Below, in pieces: positions 32,592 through 41,316 of a stretch of DNA of 64,000 nucleotides (position 1 is its first letter; each line of letters opens with the position of its first letter). The position numbers were made by a program, and so were the translations under genes. Source of the DNA: an uncultured Oscillospiraceae bacterium (GTDB lineage: Bacteria; Bacillota; Clostridia; Oscillospirales; Oscillospiraceae); the NCBI GenBank assembly GCA_944385035.1, contig CALWVV010000011.1:1-64000 (forward strand), read 5' to 3'. The notes beneath the pieces were generated by a model. That model was not told the origin of the DNA, ran no database searches, and saw only the letters and a program-made list of their open reading frames with translations.

Positions 32592-33410
32592 TTGGTAACA
32601 CGGATTCTTGTGGCGGTGGTGCTGGCTCCGCTGTTTTTTGTGGTGCTCTTTTTCCTGCCTACCCTGTGGCTGGCCCTTCTGGTGGCGGCCATCAGCGCCA
32701 TGGCATCTTTTGAACTCTTGCGCGCCACAAAAGTAGCCCATCACAATGGAATGTACTTTTATACCGCCCTGGCTGCCGCCGCCATTCCCATTGGCTGCTG
32801 GCTGGGATACGGCCTGGTGGTGACACAGCTTGCGGCCCTTCTGCTGGTGGTGACCATCTTCTATATCGCCATCCGCCTCTATGACGAGGAGCGGGCGGTG
32901 CGCTTTGAAGATGTGCTGGTGTGCTTTTTCGGCGGACTGATGATCCCGCTGGCCCTGTCCGCTCTGGTGCTGCTGAAAGGGATGGAACACGGCCGGTATC
33001 TGGTGCTGCTGCCGGTGATCTGTGCTTTTCTCACAGACGCCGGAGCCTATTTTGCCGGAGTATTTTTGGGAAAGCACCGGGGCATCACCAAGGTCAGCCC
33101 CAACAAGTCCCTGGAGGGATACATCGGCGGCATTTTGTCCGGCGGAATCTTCCTTTTGCTGTATGGCATGATTCTGCAGCGGTTTGCGGGGCTGGAGGTC
33201 TCTTTGCCCATTATGGCGATGTACGGTCTTCTGGGCAGCGGAGTGACTGAGTTGGGGGATCTGTCCTTCTCCCTCATTAAGCGGCAGTTTGGGGTCAAGG
33301 ACTATGGAAACCTCCTTCCGGGCCATGGCGGGATGCTGGACCGGTTTGACTCCATGACCTTTGCGGCGCCGCTGCTGCTCATTCTGGTAGAGATGATTCC
33401 CGCCTTTTAA
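32592..33410 (+). CDS. cdsA: Phosphatidate cytidylyltransferase
   Basis: Makes CDP-diacylglycerol from phosphatidic acid and CTP. 272 residues, about eight membrane helices, and the C-terminal family signature GDLSFSLIKRQFGVKDYGNL followed by PGHGGMLDRFDS. The start is uncertain: a TTG at 32592 stands eight bases after GGAGG and is preferred, while an in-frame GTG at 32583 overlaps that site. Directly after uppS. Confidence 0.94.
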   Translation: MVTRILVAVVLAPLFFVVLFFLPTLWLALLVAAISAMASFELLRATKVAHHNGMYFYTALAAAAIPIGCWLGYGLVVTQLAALLLVVTIFYIAIRLYDEERAVRFEDVLVCFFGGLMIPLALSALVLLKGMEHGRYLVLLPVICAFLTDAGAYFAGVFLGKHRGITKVSPNKSLEGYIGGILSGGIFLLLYGMILQRFAGLEVSLPIMAMYGLLGSGVTELGDLSFSLIKRQFGVKDYGNLLPGHGGMLDRFDSMTFAAPLLLILVEMIPAF

Positions 33411-33454
33411 GGAAACACGGGAAAACAGGATGCAACATTGGATGAAGGTATGGT

Positions 33455-34603
33455 ATGATGGAAATCAGTAAACGTATTACAATTTTAGGTTCCACAGGTT
33501 CCATCGGGCGGCAGTCATTAGAGGTGATTGCCGCCTGCGGCATGGAGGTGGCTGCCCTGGCGGCCAACTCCAGTGTGAAGCGGATGGAGGAGCAGGCCCG
33601 GCAGTTCAAGCCTGAGCTGGCGGTCCTGGCCGATGAGAAGGCGGCTGCCGACCTGCGGGTGCGCCTGGCGGATACCAATGTGCGGGTACTGTCCGGGATG
33701 GGGGGGCTGATCGAAGCTGCCACCGTCTCCAGCGCCGACACCGCCATTGCTGCCCTGGTGGGAATGGTGGGCCTGCGGCCCACGCTGGCCGCCATCCGGG
33801 AGGGAAAGCGGATCGCTCTGGCCAACAAGGAGACCCTGGTGTGTGCCGGCCCCCTGGTGCTGGAGGAGGCCAAGGATTACGGAGCCCGGATTTTGCCCGT
33901 GGACTCAGAGCATTCCGCCCTCTTCCAGTCTCTGGAGGGCAACCGGGACAGAGGAGAGGTAAAACGCCTGATCCTCACCTGCTCCGGTGGGCCCTTCTAT
34001 GGGAAGAAAACAGAAGAACTGCAGGGGATGACAAGGGAAGACGCCTTGCAACATCCCAACTGGTCCATGGGGGCAAAGATCACCGTGGACTCGGCCACAC
34101 TGATGAACAAGGGCCTGGAGGTTATCGAGGCTATGCACCTCTACCACATGCCCGTGGAGAAAATTTCTGTGGTGATCCACCGAGAGAGTATTATCCACTC
34201 CCTGGTGGAATACTGTGATAATGCCATGATCGCCCAACTGGGGGCGCCTGACATGTGCCTGCCCATCCAGTATGCCCTTACCTGGCCGAAGCGGATTGCC
34301 AGCACCGCAACTACCCCACTGGATCTGTGGAACTGCGGAACGTTGACCTTTGGAACACCGGATCTGGACACCTTCCGGTGTCTGGCACTGGCTCTGGAGG
34401 CGGCAAAGACTGGCGGTACCGCGGGAGCCATCCTCAATGGAGCCAATGAGGCGGCAGTGGCACAGTTCCTGGCCGGTGAAATCGGCTTTTTGGAAATTGC
34501 CCAGCGGGTCGCTCTGGCCATGGAGCGGGTTCCGGTGGTTCAGGACCCCACCCTCAACGACATTCTGGAGGCGGACGCCGCCGCACGGGAGGCCGTCCGC
34601 TGA
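33455..34603 (+). CDS. dxr: 1-deoxy-D-xylulose 5-phosphate reductoisomerase
   Basis: Second enzyme of the MEP isoprenoid pathway; converts DXP to MEP with NADPH and a divalent metal. 382 residues with the NADPH-binding ILGSTGSIGRQSLEVI near the N-terminus, ALANKETLVCAG, PVDSEHSALFQ, and the substrate loop SMGAKITVDSATLMNKGLE. Two adjacent ATG codons at the start; the first is used here. IspG of the same pathway lies two genes downstream. Confidence 0.97.
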   Translation: MMEISKRITILGSTGSIGRQSLEVIAACGMEVAALAANSSVKRMEEQARQFKPELAVLADEKAAADLRVRLADTNVRVLSGMGGLIEAATVSSADTAIAALVGMVGLRPTLAAIREGKRIALANKETLVCAGPLVLEEAKDYGARILPVDSEHSALFQSLEGNRDRGEVKRLILTCSGGPFYGKKTEELQGMTREDALQHPNWSMGAKITVDSATLMNKGLEVIEAMHLYHMPVEKISVVIHRESIIHSLVEYCDNAMIAQLGAPDMCLPIQYALTWPKRIASTATTPLDLWNCGTLTFGTPDLDTFRCLALALEAAKTGGTAGAILNGANEAAVAQFLAGEIGFLEIAQRVALAMERVPVVQDPTLNDILEADAAAREAVR

Positions 34604-34643
34604 CGGCGGGCCTGATGATTTCAAGCTTTTTTGGAGGCTGCCA

Positions 34644-35717
34644 ATGCTGTATGTGATCCTTGCTATCCTGATTTTCGGCGTGCTCATCTCCACCCACGAG
34701 CTGGGCCATTTTGCCAGTGCAAAGCTGCTGGGGGTAAAAGTCAACGAATTTGCCGTTGGTATGGGCCCCGCAATCATTAAACGCCAGAAGGGAGAAACCC
34801 TTTATAGCCTTAGAGCATTCCCAATTGGCGGCTATTGTGCCATGGAGGGGGAGGACGATGACTCTGCCGATCCCCGTTCCTTCAGTAAGGCTGCGGGCTG
34901 GAAAAAGCTGATTATCCTTTGCGCGGGAGCGGCGATGAACTTCCTCACTGGGGTCATCATTTTCCTGGTGATCTATGCCCAGTTTTCTGCCTTCACCATG
35001 CCCAAAATCAGCGGGATCATGGAAGGCTACGGATTGGAGAACTGCGGCCTGCAGGCGGGGGATCAGGTGATTTCCGTGGATGGCCACAGGATGTATGGCT
35101 ACAGCAACCTCTCCTTCTTCCTCAGCCGGGCCGGTGACAGCGTGGACTGGATGGTCGAGCGGGACGGTGAGCGCATCGTCCTGAAGGACGTTTATATGCC
35201 CCTTCAGGAGAAAACCGACGAGGAGGGCAACACCACTTACCTGCGGGGACTGTCCGTCGGGGTGGAGGTACTGCCTGGAACGTTGGGCAACAAGCTGCTG
35301 TTTGGCTGGTACGCGGCGCTAGACAATGTGCGCCTGGTCTGGATCAGCCTGGGTGACCTGCTGTCCGGAGCGGTGGGCCTGCGGGACCTGTCCGGTCCGG
35401 TGGGCATTGTCGATGTGATGACCGAGGTAGGCAGCAATCCGGAATATTCTCCCACTCCGCTGGCAGCGGCCATCAATATGGCCAATTTTGCCGGATTGAT
35501 CGCCGTCAACCTGGCGGTGATGAATCTGCTGCCCCTGCCGGCACTGGATGGCGGACGGGTGTTCTTCCTGGTGCTCAACGGCATTTTGAATGCCCTGTTT
35601 AAGCGTAAGATTGATGCGAAGTATGAGGGCTATGTCCATTTAGCCGGGCTGGCCATGCTCATGGGCCTTATGCTGGTAGTCACCTTCAGTGACATTGGAA
35701 AATTGTTTGGAAAATAA
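34644..35717 (+). CDS. rseP: Site-2 membrane metalloprotease (RseP/RasP)
   Basis: An intramembrane zinc protease that cleaves anti-sigma factors and signal peptide remnants. 357 residues: HELGH (about 18-22) in the first membrane helix, a single PDZ domain (about 115-205), and the distal NLLPLPALDGGRVFF with the third zinc ligand. It may process the DUF4179-like anti-sigma encoded at 13193, but that is inference. TTGGAGG precedes the ATG. Confidence 0.95.
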   Translation: MLYVILAILIFGVLISTHELGHFASAKLLGVKVNEFAVGMGPAIIKRQKGETLYSLRAFPIGGYCAMEGEDDDSADPRSFSKAAGWKKLIILCAGAAMNFLTGVIIFLVIYAQFSAFTMPKISGIMEGYGLENCGLQAGDQVISVDGHRMYGYSNLSFFLSRAGDSVDWMVERDGERIVLKDVYMPLQEKTDEEGNTTYLRGLSVGVEVLPGTLGNKLLFGWYAALDNVRLVWISLGDLLSGAVGLRDLSGPVGIVDVMTEVGSNPEYSPTPLAAAINMANFAGLIAVNLAVMNLLPLPALDGGRVFFLVLNGILNALFKRKIDAKYEGYVHLAGLAMLMGLMLVVTFSDIGKLFGK

Positions 35718-35733
35718 GGAAGGGGGAGTCCCT

Positions 35734-36771
35734 GTGACAAAACAGATCCAGGTGGGCGGCGTGGCCGTGGGCGGCGGCGCGCCGGTATCCATTCAGTCCA
35801 TGACCAATACCCGTACCGACGATGTGGAGGCTGCCCTAAGCCAGATCCGTGCCCTGGCTGCCGCCGGATGTGACATTGTCCGGGTGGCTGTGCCCGACAT
35901 GGCCGCCGCCCGTGCGGTGGGCAAGATCAAGGAACGGTGTCCCATTCCCCTGGTGGTGGACATCCACTTTGACTATAAATTGGCTCTAGAGGCCATTGCG
36001 GCCGGGGCGGACAAGGTGCGTATTAACCCCGGCAATATTGGTGGGGAGGACCGGGTGAAGGCGGTGGCCGACGCCTGCCGTCAAAAGAATATCCCCATCC
36101 GCATCGGGGTCAACGGCGGTTCCCTGGAAAAGCCCCTGTTGGCCAAATACGGCGGGGTATGCCCCGAGGCCATGGTGGAATCCGCCTTTGGCCATATCAA
36201 GCTGCTCAATAAGTTTGACTTTGACGATATCTGTGTGTCGTTGAAATCGTCCAGCGTGCCTATGACCATGAAGGCCTATCAAATCATGGCACAGGAAAGC
36301 AATTATCCTTTACATATCGGAGTGACCGAGGCGGGCACGGTCCGTATGGGGACCCTTAAGTCTGCCGTGGGCATCGGAGGGCTTCTGGCCCTGGGCATCG
36401 GCGACACCATGCGGGTGTCCCTGTCCGCTGACCCAGTGGAGGAGGTATACGCCGCACGGGATATTCTGAAGGCGGCGGGCATCCGCCGGGAGGGTGCGGA
36501 GCTGGTGTCCTGCCCCACCTGCGGGCGCACCCGCATTGACCTCATCGCCCTGGCCGGAGAGGTGGAGGAGCGGCTGAAGGGCGTGGACAAGCCCATTACC
36601 GTGGCGGTCATGGGCTGCGCGGTCAACGGCCCCGGCGAGGCCTCCGCTGCCGACTGCGGCATTGCCGGCGGCGTGGGGGAGGGGCTGCTCTTTAAAAAGG
36701 GTGAAATCATCAAGAAGGTCCCCCAGGACAAGCTGGTGGATGAGCTCTTTGCCCTTATTGAAACCTTGTGA
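35734..36771 (+). CDS. ispG: 4-hydroxy-3-methylbut-2-enyl diphosphate synthase
   Basis: IspG (GcpE), the Fe-S enzyme that makes HMBPP in the MEP pathway. 345 residues. TIM-barrel start VSIQSMTNTRTDDVEAALSQ, LVVDIHFDYKLAL and RINPGNIGGEDRV; C-terminal Fe-S domain with CPTCGRTRID and MGCAVNGPGEA (three cluster cysteines). The start is a GTG with GGGGGAG upstream, 16 bases after rseP. Confidence 0.97.
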   Translation: MTKQIQVGGVAVGGGAPVSIQSMTNTRTDDVEAALSQIRALAAAGCDIVRVAVPDMAAARAVGKIKERCPIPLVVDIHFDYKLALEAIAAGADKVRINPGNIGGEDRVKAVADACRQKNIPIRIGVNGGSLEKPLLAKYGGVCPEAMVESAFGHIKLLNKFDFDDICVSLKSSSVPMTMKAYQIMAQESNYPLHIGVTEAGTVRMGTLKSAVGIGGLLALGIGDTMRVSLSADPVEEVYAARDILKAAGIRREGAELVSCPTCGRTRIDLIALAGEVEERLKGVDKPITVAVMGCAVNGPGEASAADCGIAGGVGEGLLFKKGEIIKKVPQDKLVDELFALIETL

Positions 36772-36812
36772 TCCCTTGGAACCAATTCAGGTAAATTTTT
36801 GTACTGCGTTTA

Positions 36813-36839
36813 CGAAACAGTGGCTATGCCACTGTTTCG
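36813..36839. repeat. Strong hairpin between ispG and polC
   Basis: CGAAACAGTGGC (36813-36824) pairs perfectly with 36828-36839 around TAT. No T-run follows, so it is probably an mRNA processing or stability element rather than a terminator. Confidence 0.6.
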
Positions 36840-36860
36840 GCATTTAGGAGAGTTACCATC

Positions 36861-39800
36861 ATGTCCAGGAAAATCCCATTTTTAGAAATGTTTGCCGCCC
36901 TGCGCCAGTGGACGGAGCTGTCCGCTGGAGTGGAGGGCTGGTTCATTGTGTCTGCCGCCATTGATAAGCGCAGCCGCAGCGCCAAGATTCTGGTGGAGGG
37001 GGTCCAGGGAGCAGGCCCTAACCTGATTGCCCAGGCGGAGGAAGCCGTGTGCCGGTGCTACGCTCTGAACAGCGTGAAAATTCAGGCTGCACCGGCGCAA
37101 GGACAGCCGTCCCATGCCCCCCAGGCGGAGGGAGAGAAGGCCCAGTCGGCGGACAAGGCCCAGCAGCCTGCTCCCAAAGCGGAGGAAAAGAAGGCGGAGG
37201 AGGACCCCTTTGCCCGCACCGAGGCCATCCGCCGGGCGGCCATGAAAAAGAGCGCCCACCCTGCCGCCGCCCCTGCACCTGCCAAGGGAGGCGGGGGAAA
37301 GAGCCAGGGAAAGGCTATTTTCGGCCGTCCCATCACCAAGGCTACTACGCCCATTGAAGAATTGGAACTGGACATGGGCATGGTAGTGGTGGAGGGTGAC
37401 GTGTTCGCCGTGGACAACCGGGAGCTGAAAAAGCGCAACTCCTGGGTGGTGGCCTTTGACATTACCGACTACACCGGCTCCATCCGGGTGAGCAAGTTTT
37501 TCCCCCAGGCAGAGGAGGCCAAGCCCCTGGTGGATGGAGTGAAGAGCGGTATGCACCTGAAAATCCAGGGGAGGCTGAACCTGGACCGCTTCTATGGGGA
37601 CATGGTGCTGGAGCCCACCGCCGTCACTACGGCGGAGAAGAAGATGAAGGAGGACACAGCCCCGGAAAAGCGGGTGGAGCTTCATCTGCATACCACCATG
37701 TCCTCCATGGACGCCCTCACCGCTGTGGGGCCTAAGCTGGGGCCGGACAAGAACGTGGTGAAGCGGGCCCAGGCCTGGGGACACAAGGCTATCGCCATCA
37801 CCGACCACGGCGTGGCCCAGTCCTTCCCCGATGCCTGGCACTCGGCCAAGAATATCAAGCTTCTTTACGGGGTGGAGGCCTATTTTATCAACGATGTGGA
37901 TGACCGGGTGGTGGTCCACGGGGAGACGGATGCCGCCTTTGACGACGAAATCGTCTGCTTTGACATTGAGACCACGGGCCTCAATAAAAAATATGAGGTC
38001 ATCATTGAGATCGGCGCAGTGGTGCTGAAAAACGGGGAGATCACCGAGACCTTCAATACCTTTGTCTCCCCAGGGCGGCTGCTGTCCCCGGAGATCGTCC
38101 GCCTCACCGGCATTACCGACGAAATGCTGGAGGGGGCCCCCTCCCAGAAGGAGGCCCTGGAGGCCTTTCTGGCCTTTGCCGGGGACCGGCCTCTGGCCGC
38201 CCACAACGCCGAATTTGATATGGGCTTTATTGCAGCGGGCTGCCGGAAATACGGCTTACCCTTCCATAACCCCTCGGTGGACAGCCTGATCCTGGCCCAG
38301 AACCTGCTGCCCGATCTGGGCAAGTACAAGCTGGACATTGTGGCCGACCACCTGAAGCTGCCCGCCTTCAATCACCACCGGGCCAGTGACGACGCGGCCA
38401 CCGTGGCCTATATGCTGCCTCCCTTTTTCCGGATGATGGAGGAGCTGGGGCTGCATAAGCTCAGCGATATCAACCCCTATATGCCAAAGCTGCGCAAGGG
38501 CGGCAAAGCCCGCCGCCAGCCCAAGCACCTGATCGTCCTGGCCAAGAACCAGACGGGACTTCGAAATCTCTACAAGCTTATTTCCTTGTCCCATTTGGAG
38601 CATTTTAAGCGTGTTCCCACCATGCCGAAGTCCCTCATCAATGAGAACCGGGAGGGGCTGATCATCGGCTCGGCCTGTGAGGCGGGAGAGCTCTTTAAGG
38701 CCGTGGTGGACGGCAAAAACTGGGAGGAGCTGAAGCGCATTGCCTCCTGGTACGACTACCTGGAGATCCAGCCCATCTGCAACAATCTGTTCATGCTCCG
38801 CAAGGGCATGGTAAAGGACGAGGAAGAGCTGCGGGAGTTTAACCGCACCATCGTCCGGCTGGGAGAGGAGCTGGGCAAGCCCGTGTGCGCCACGGGAGAC
38901 GTCCACTTCCTGGACCCGGAGGACGAGATCTACCGGCATATCCTCCTGGCCTCCAAGGGCTTTGAGGATGCGGACGAGCCCCTGCCCATCTACTTTAAAA
39001 CCACCGATGAGATGCTTCGGGAGTTTTCCTACCTGGGCAAGGAAAAGGCCTATGAGGTGGTGGTGAAGAATACCAACCTCATTGCCGACTGGTGCGACCC
39101 TATCGAGCCCCTGCCCCAGGGCCTGTTTGCCCCCAAGCTGGAGGATTCCGACGGGGAGCTCAAGCGCCTGGTGTGGGGGAAAGCCCATGAGCTTTACGGG
39201 GAGGAGCCGCCTCAGATCGTGGTGGACCGCATCAACGTAGAGCTGGGCGACATCATCCGGTGTAAATACGACGTCATCTACATGTCCGCCCAGAAGCTGG
39301 TGCAGAACTCCTTGGAGCATGGCTACCTGGTGGGCTCCCGTGGCTCGGTGGGCTCCTCGCTGGTGGCCTTTATGTCGGGCATTACGGAAGTAAATTCCCT
39401 GCCCGCCCACTACCGCTGTCCCAACTGCAAGCACACGGACTTTGACTACGCCCAGGACCCCGCCCACCCCTACGGCTGCGGGGCAGACATGCCCGATGCC
39501 AACTGTCCCATCTGCGGGGCCAAATATGTGAAGGACGGCTTCAACATCCCCTTCGAAACCTTCCTGGGCTTCGGCGGCGACAAGGTGCCCGATATCGACC
39601 TGAACTTCTCCGGCGAGTACCAGTCCAGCGCCCACCGGTATACCTTTGAGCTGTTCGGCCAGACCCACGTGTTCCGGGCGGGGACCATCGGCACCGTGGC
39701 GGAAAAGACCGCCTTCGGCTATGTGAAGAAGTACCTGGAGGAGAAGGGAAAGACCGTCTCCAAAGCGGAGGAGAACCGCCTGGCCATCGGCTGTACCGGG

Positions 39801-41033
39801 GTGAAGCGCACCACGGGCCAGCACCCCGGCGGCATGGTGGTCATCCCCCAGGACAAGGAGATTTATGATTTCTGTCCCGTCCAGCACCCCGCCGATGACC
39901 CCAACAGCGACATCATCACCACCCACTTTGAATACCACTCCATGGAGAGTAACCTGCTGAAGCTGGACATGCTGGGACACGATGATCCCACCATGATCCG
40001 TATGCTGGAGGACCTCACCGGGGTGAACGCCCGCACGGAAATTCCTCTGGATGACAAGGATACCATGTCCATCTTCCAGTCCTCCAAGGTGCTGGGGTAT
40101 GAGAACGACAAGATCCTGGGCCCCACGGGAGGCACCGCCATCCCGGAGTTCGGCACCACCTTCGTCCGGGGCATGTTGGAGGACACCCAGCCCAACCAGT
40201 TCGACATTCTGGTGCGTCTGTCCGGCTTCTCCCACGGGACCGATGTGTGGCTGGGCAACGCCAAGGACCTCATTACCTCCGGCACCGCCAAGGTCAGCGA
40301 GGCCATCGGCTGCCGTGACGATATCATGCTGTTTTTGATCTCCAAGGGCATGGAGCCCAAGCGCTCCTTCAAGATCATGGAGGCAGTGCGTAAGGGCCGG
40401 GGACTTCCCGAGGGGGCGGAGGACGAGATGCGCGAGCACGGGGTACCTGAGTGGTACATCGGCTCCTGTAAGAAGATCGCCTACCTGTTCCCGAAGGCCC
40501 ACGCGGTGGCCTATGTGATGATGGCCTTCCGCATCGCCTGGTTCAAGGTCCACCGGCCCCTGGCTTTCTATGCGGCCTACTTCTCCATCCGGGCCAAAGC
40601 CTTCGACCAGGAATTCATGTGCCACGGCATGGATGTGTGCCAGCGGAAGATGCGGGAGATCATCGCCAAGGACAAGGAGGCCTCCGCTGTGGAGCAGGAC
40701 ATGCTCACCACGCTGGAGGTGTGCTACGAGTTCTATCTCCGAGGCTTTACCTTCGCCCGGATGGATTTGTACCGCTCCCAGGCCATCAACTTCGCCGTGG
40801 ACGAGGAGGCAAAGGCCCTGATCCCGCCCTTTGTGTCGGTGGCCGGTCTGGGAGAGACCGCGGCCATCTCTCTGGCGGAGCAGTGCAAGGGACGGCGCTT
40901 TATTTCCATTGAGGAGGTCTCTGCCGCCTGTCCCAAGGTTTCTAAAACCCATATCGACAAGCTCACCGAGGCTGGGGCGTTCGGCGACCTGCCCCAGACC
41001 AGCCAGATGGATCTGTTTTCCATGCTGGGTTAA
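36861..41033 (+). CDS. polC: DNA polymerase III PolC-type
   Basis: The replicative polymerase of low-GC Firmicutes, with built-in 3'-5' proofreading. 1390 residues: N-terminal domain with an Ala/Pro/Lys-rich linker (about 75-155), OB fold (about 165-265), split PHP domain (HLHTTMSSMDALTAVGPKL), DEDD exonuclease (CFDIETTGLNKKYEVIIEIG, AHNAEFDMGF), second PHP half, and palm with PDIDLNFSGEYQ. A zinc motif is formed by CPNC...CPIC. It ends QTSQMDLFSMLG, a clamp-binding motif. AGGAGAG before the ATG. A partial copy of its 3' end lies downstream. Confidence 0.98.
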   Translation: MSRKIPFLEMFAALRQWTELSAGVEGWFIVSAAIDKRSRSAKILVEGVQGAGPNLIAQAEEAVCRCYALNSVKIQAAPAQGQPSHAPQAEGEKAQSADKAQQPAPKAEEKKAEEDPFARTEAIRRAAMKKSAHPAAAPAPAKGGGGKSQGKAIFGRPITKATTPIEELELDMGMVVVEGDVFAVDNRELKKRNSWVVAFDITDYTGSIRVSKFFPQAEEAKPLVDGVKSGMHLKIQGRLNLDRFYGDMVLEPTAVTTAEKKMKEDTAPEKRVELHLHTTMSSMDALTAVGPKLGPDKNVVKRAQAWGHKAIAITDHGVAQSFPDAWHSAKNIKLLYGVEAYFINDVDDRVVVHGETDAAFDDEIVCFDIETTGLNKKYEVIIEIGAVVLKNGEITETFNTFVSPGRLLSPEIVRLTGITDEMLEGAPSQKEALEAFLAFAGDRPLAAHNAEFDMGFIAAGCRKYGLPFHNPSVDSLILAQNLLPDLGKYKLDIVADHLKLPAFNHHRASDDAATVAYMLPPFFRMMEELGLHKLSDINPYMPKLRKGGKARRQPKHLIVLAKNQTGLRNLYKLISLSHLEHFKRVPTMPKSLINENREGLIIGSACEAGELFKAVVDGKNWEELKRIASWYDYLEIQPICNNLFMLRKGMVKDEEELREFNRTIVRLGEELGKPVCATGDVHFLDPEDEIYRHILLASKGFEDADEPLPIYFKTTDEMLREFSYLGKEKAYEVVVKNTNLIADWCDPIEPLPQGLFAPKLEDSDGELKRLVWGKAHELYGEEPPQIVVDRINVELGDIIRCKYDVIYMSAQKLVQNSLEHGYLVGSRGSVGSSLVAFMSGITEVNSLPAHYRCPNCKHTDFDYAQDPAHPYGCGADMPDANCPICGAKYVKDGFNIPFETFLGFGGDKVPDIDLNFSGEYQSSAHRYTFELFGQTHVFRAGTIGTVAEKTAFGYVKKYLEEKGKTVSKAEENRLAIGCTGVKRTTGQHPGGMVVIPQDKEIYDFCPVQHPADDPNSDIITTHFEYHSMESNLLKLDMLGHDDPTMIRMLEDLTGVNARTEIPLDDKDTMSIFQSSKVLGYENDKILGPTGGTAIPEFGTTFVRGMLEDTQPNQFDILVRLSGFSHGTDVWLGNAKDLITSGTAKVSEAIGCRDDIMLFLISKGMEPKRSFKIMEAVRKGRGLPEGAEDEMREHGVPEWYIGSCKKIAYLFPKAHAVAYVMMAFRIAWFKVHRPLAFYAAYFSIRAKAFDQEFMCHGMDVCQRKMREIIAKDKEASAVEQDMLTTLEVCYEFYLRGFTFARMDLYRSQAINFAVDEEAKALIPPFVSVAGLGETAAISLAEQCKGRRFISIEEVSAACPKVSKTHIDKLTEAGAFGDLPQTSQMDLFSMLG

Positions 41034-41061
41034 GACGGGAGCAGGGGCAGAAGCCTGCCCG

Positions 41062-41092
41062 GACCAGCCAGATGGCTCTGTTTTCCGTGCTG
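41062..41092 (+). repeat. Near-exact copy of the polC 3' end (clamp motif)
   Basis: Bases 41062-41092 repeat 40997-41027 of polC with 29 of 31 identities, 65 bases apart. The original encodes the clamp-binding tail (QMDLFSM); the copy lies after the stop codon in a different frame. It is a remnant of a short tandem duplication. Confidence 0.9.
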
Positions 41093-41135
41093 CAAAAACG
41101 AATCGGGAGAGCCGTTGTCCAGCGTTGAGCTCATC

Positions 41136-41167
41136 AGCCGGACCCCACGGGGTCCGGCTGTCGTTTT
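41136..41167 (+). terminator. Terminator after polC
   Basis: AGCCGGACCCC (41136-41146) pairs with 41149-41159, followed by GTCG and seven T. Confidence 0.9.
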
Positions 41168-41205
41168 TTTCAGAAAAAAGAAAAAGAAAATTCACAAGAG
41201 AGCTC

Positions 41206-41234
41206 TTGACTGGGCAGAGGGAAATGGGTAAAGT
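41206..41234 (+). promoter_or_regulatory. Promoter of the LTA-synthase-like gene
   Basis: TTGACT (41206-41211), 17 bases, TAAAGT (41229-41234), 82 bases before the start codon. I see no gene in the leader between. Confidence 0.65.
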
Positions 41235-41316
41235 ATGGATGTTAAATCGTTGTAAAGGATTTCCTGGGCTGCCTATGATGGGGGTCCGGGTTTTCCATGC
41301 AGTCCGGAGGTTTTAT

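Noticed and set aside
38256..41195. A 979-residue minus-strand frame inside polC
   Set aside because: Antisense shadow of polC; composition is that of reversed GC-rich codons.
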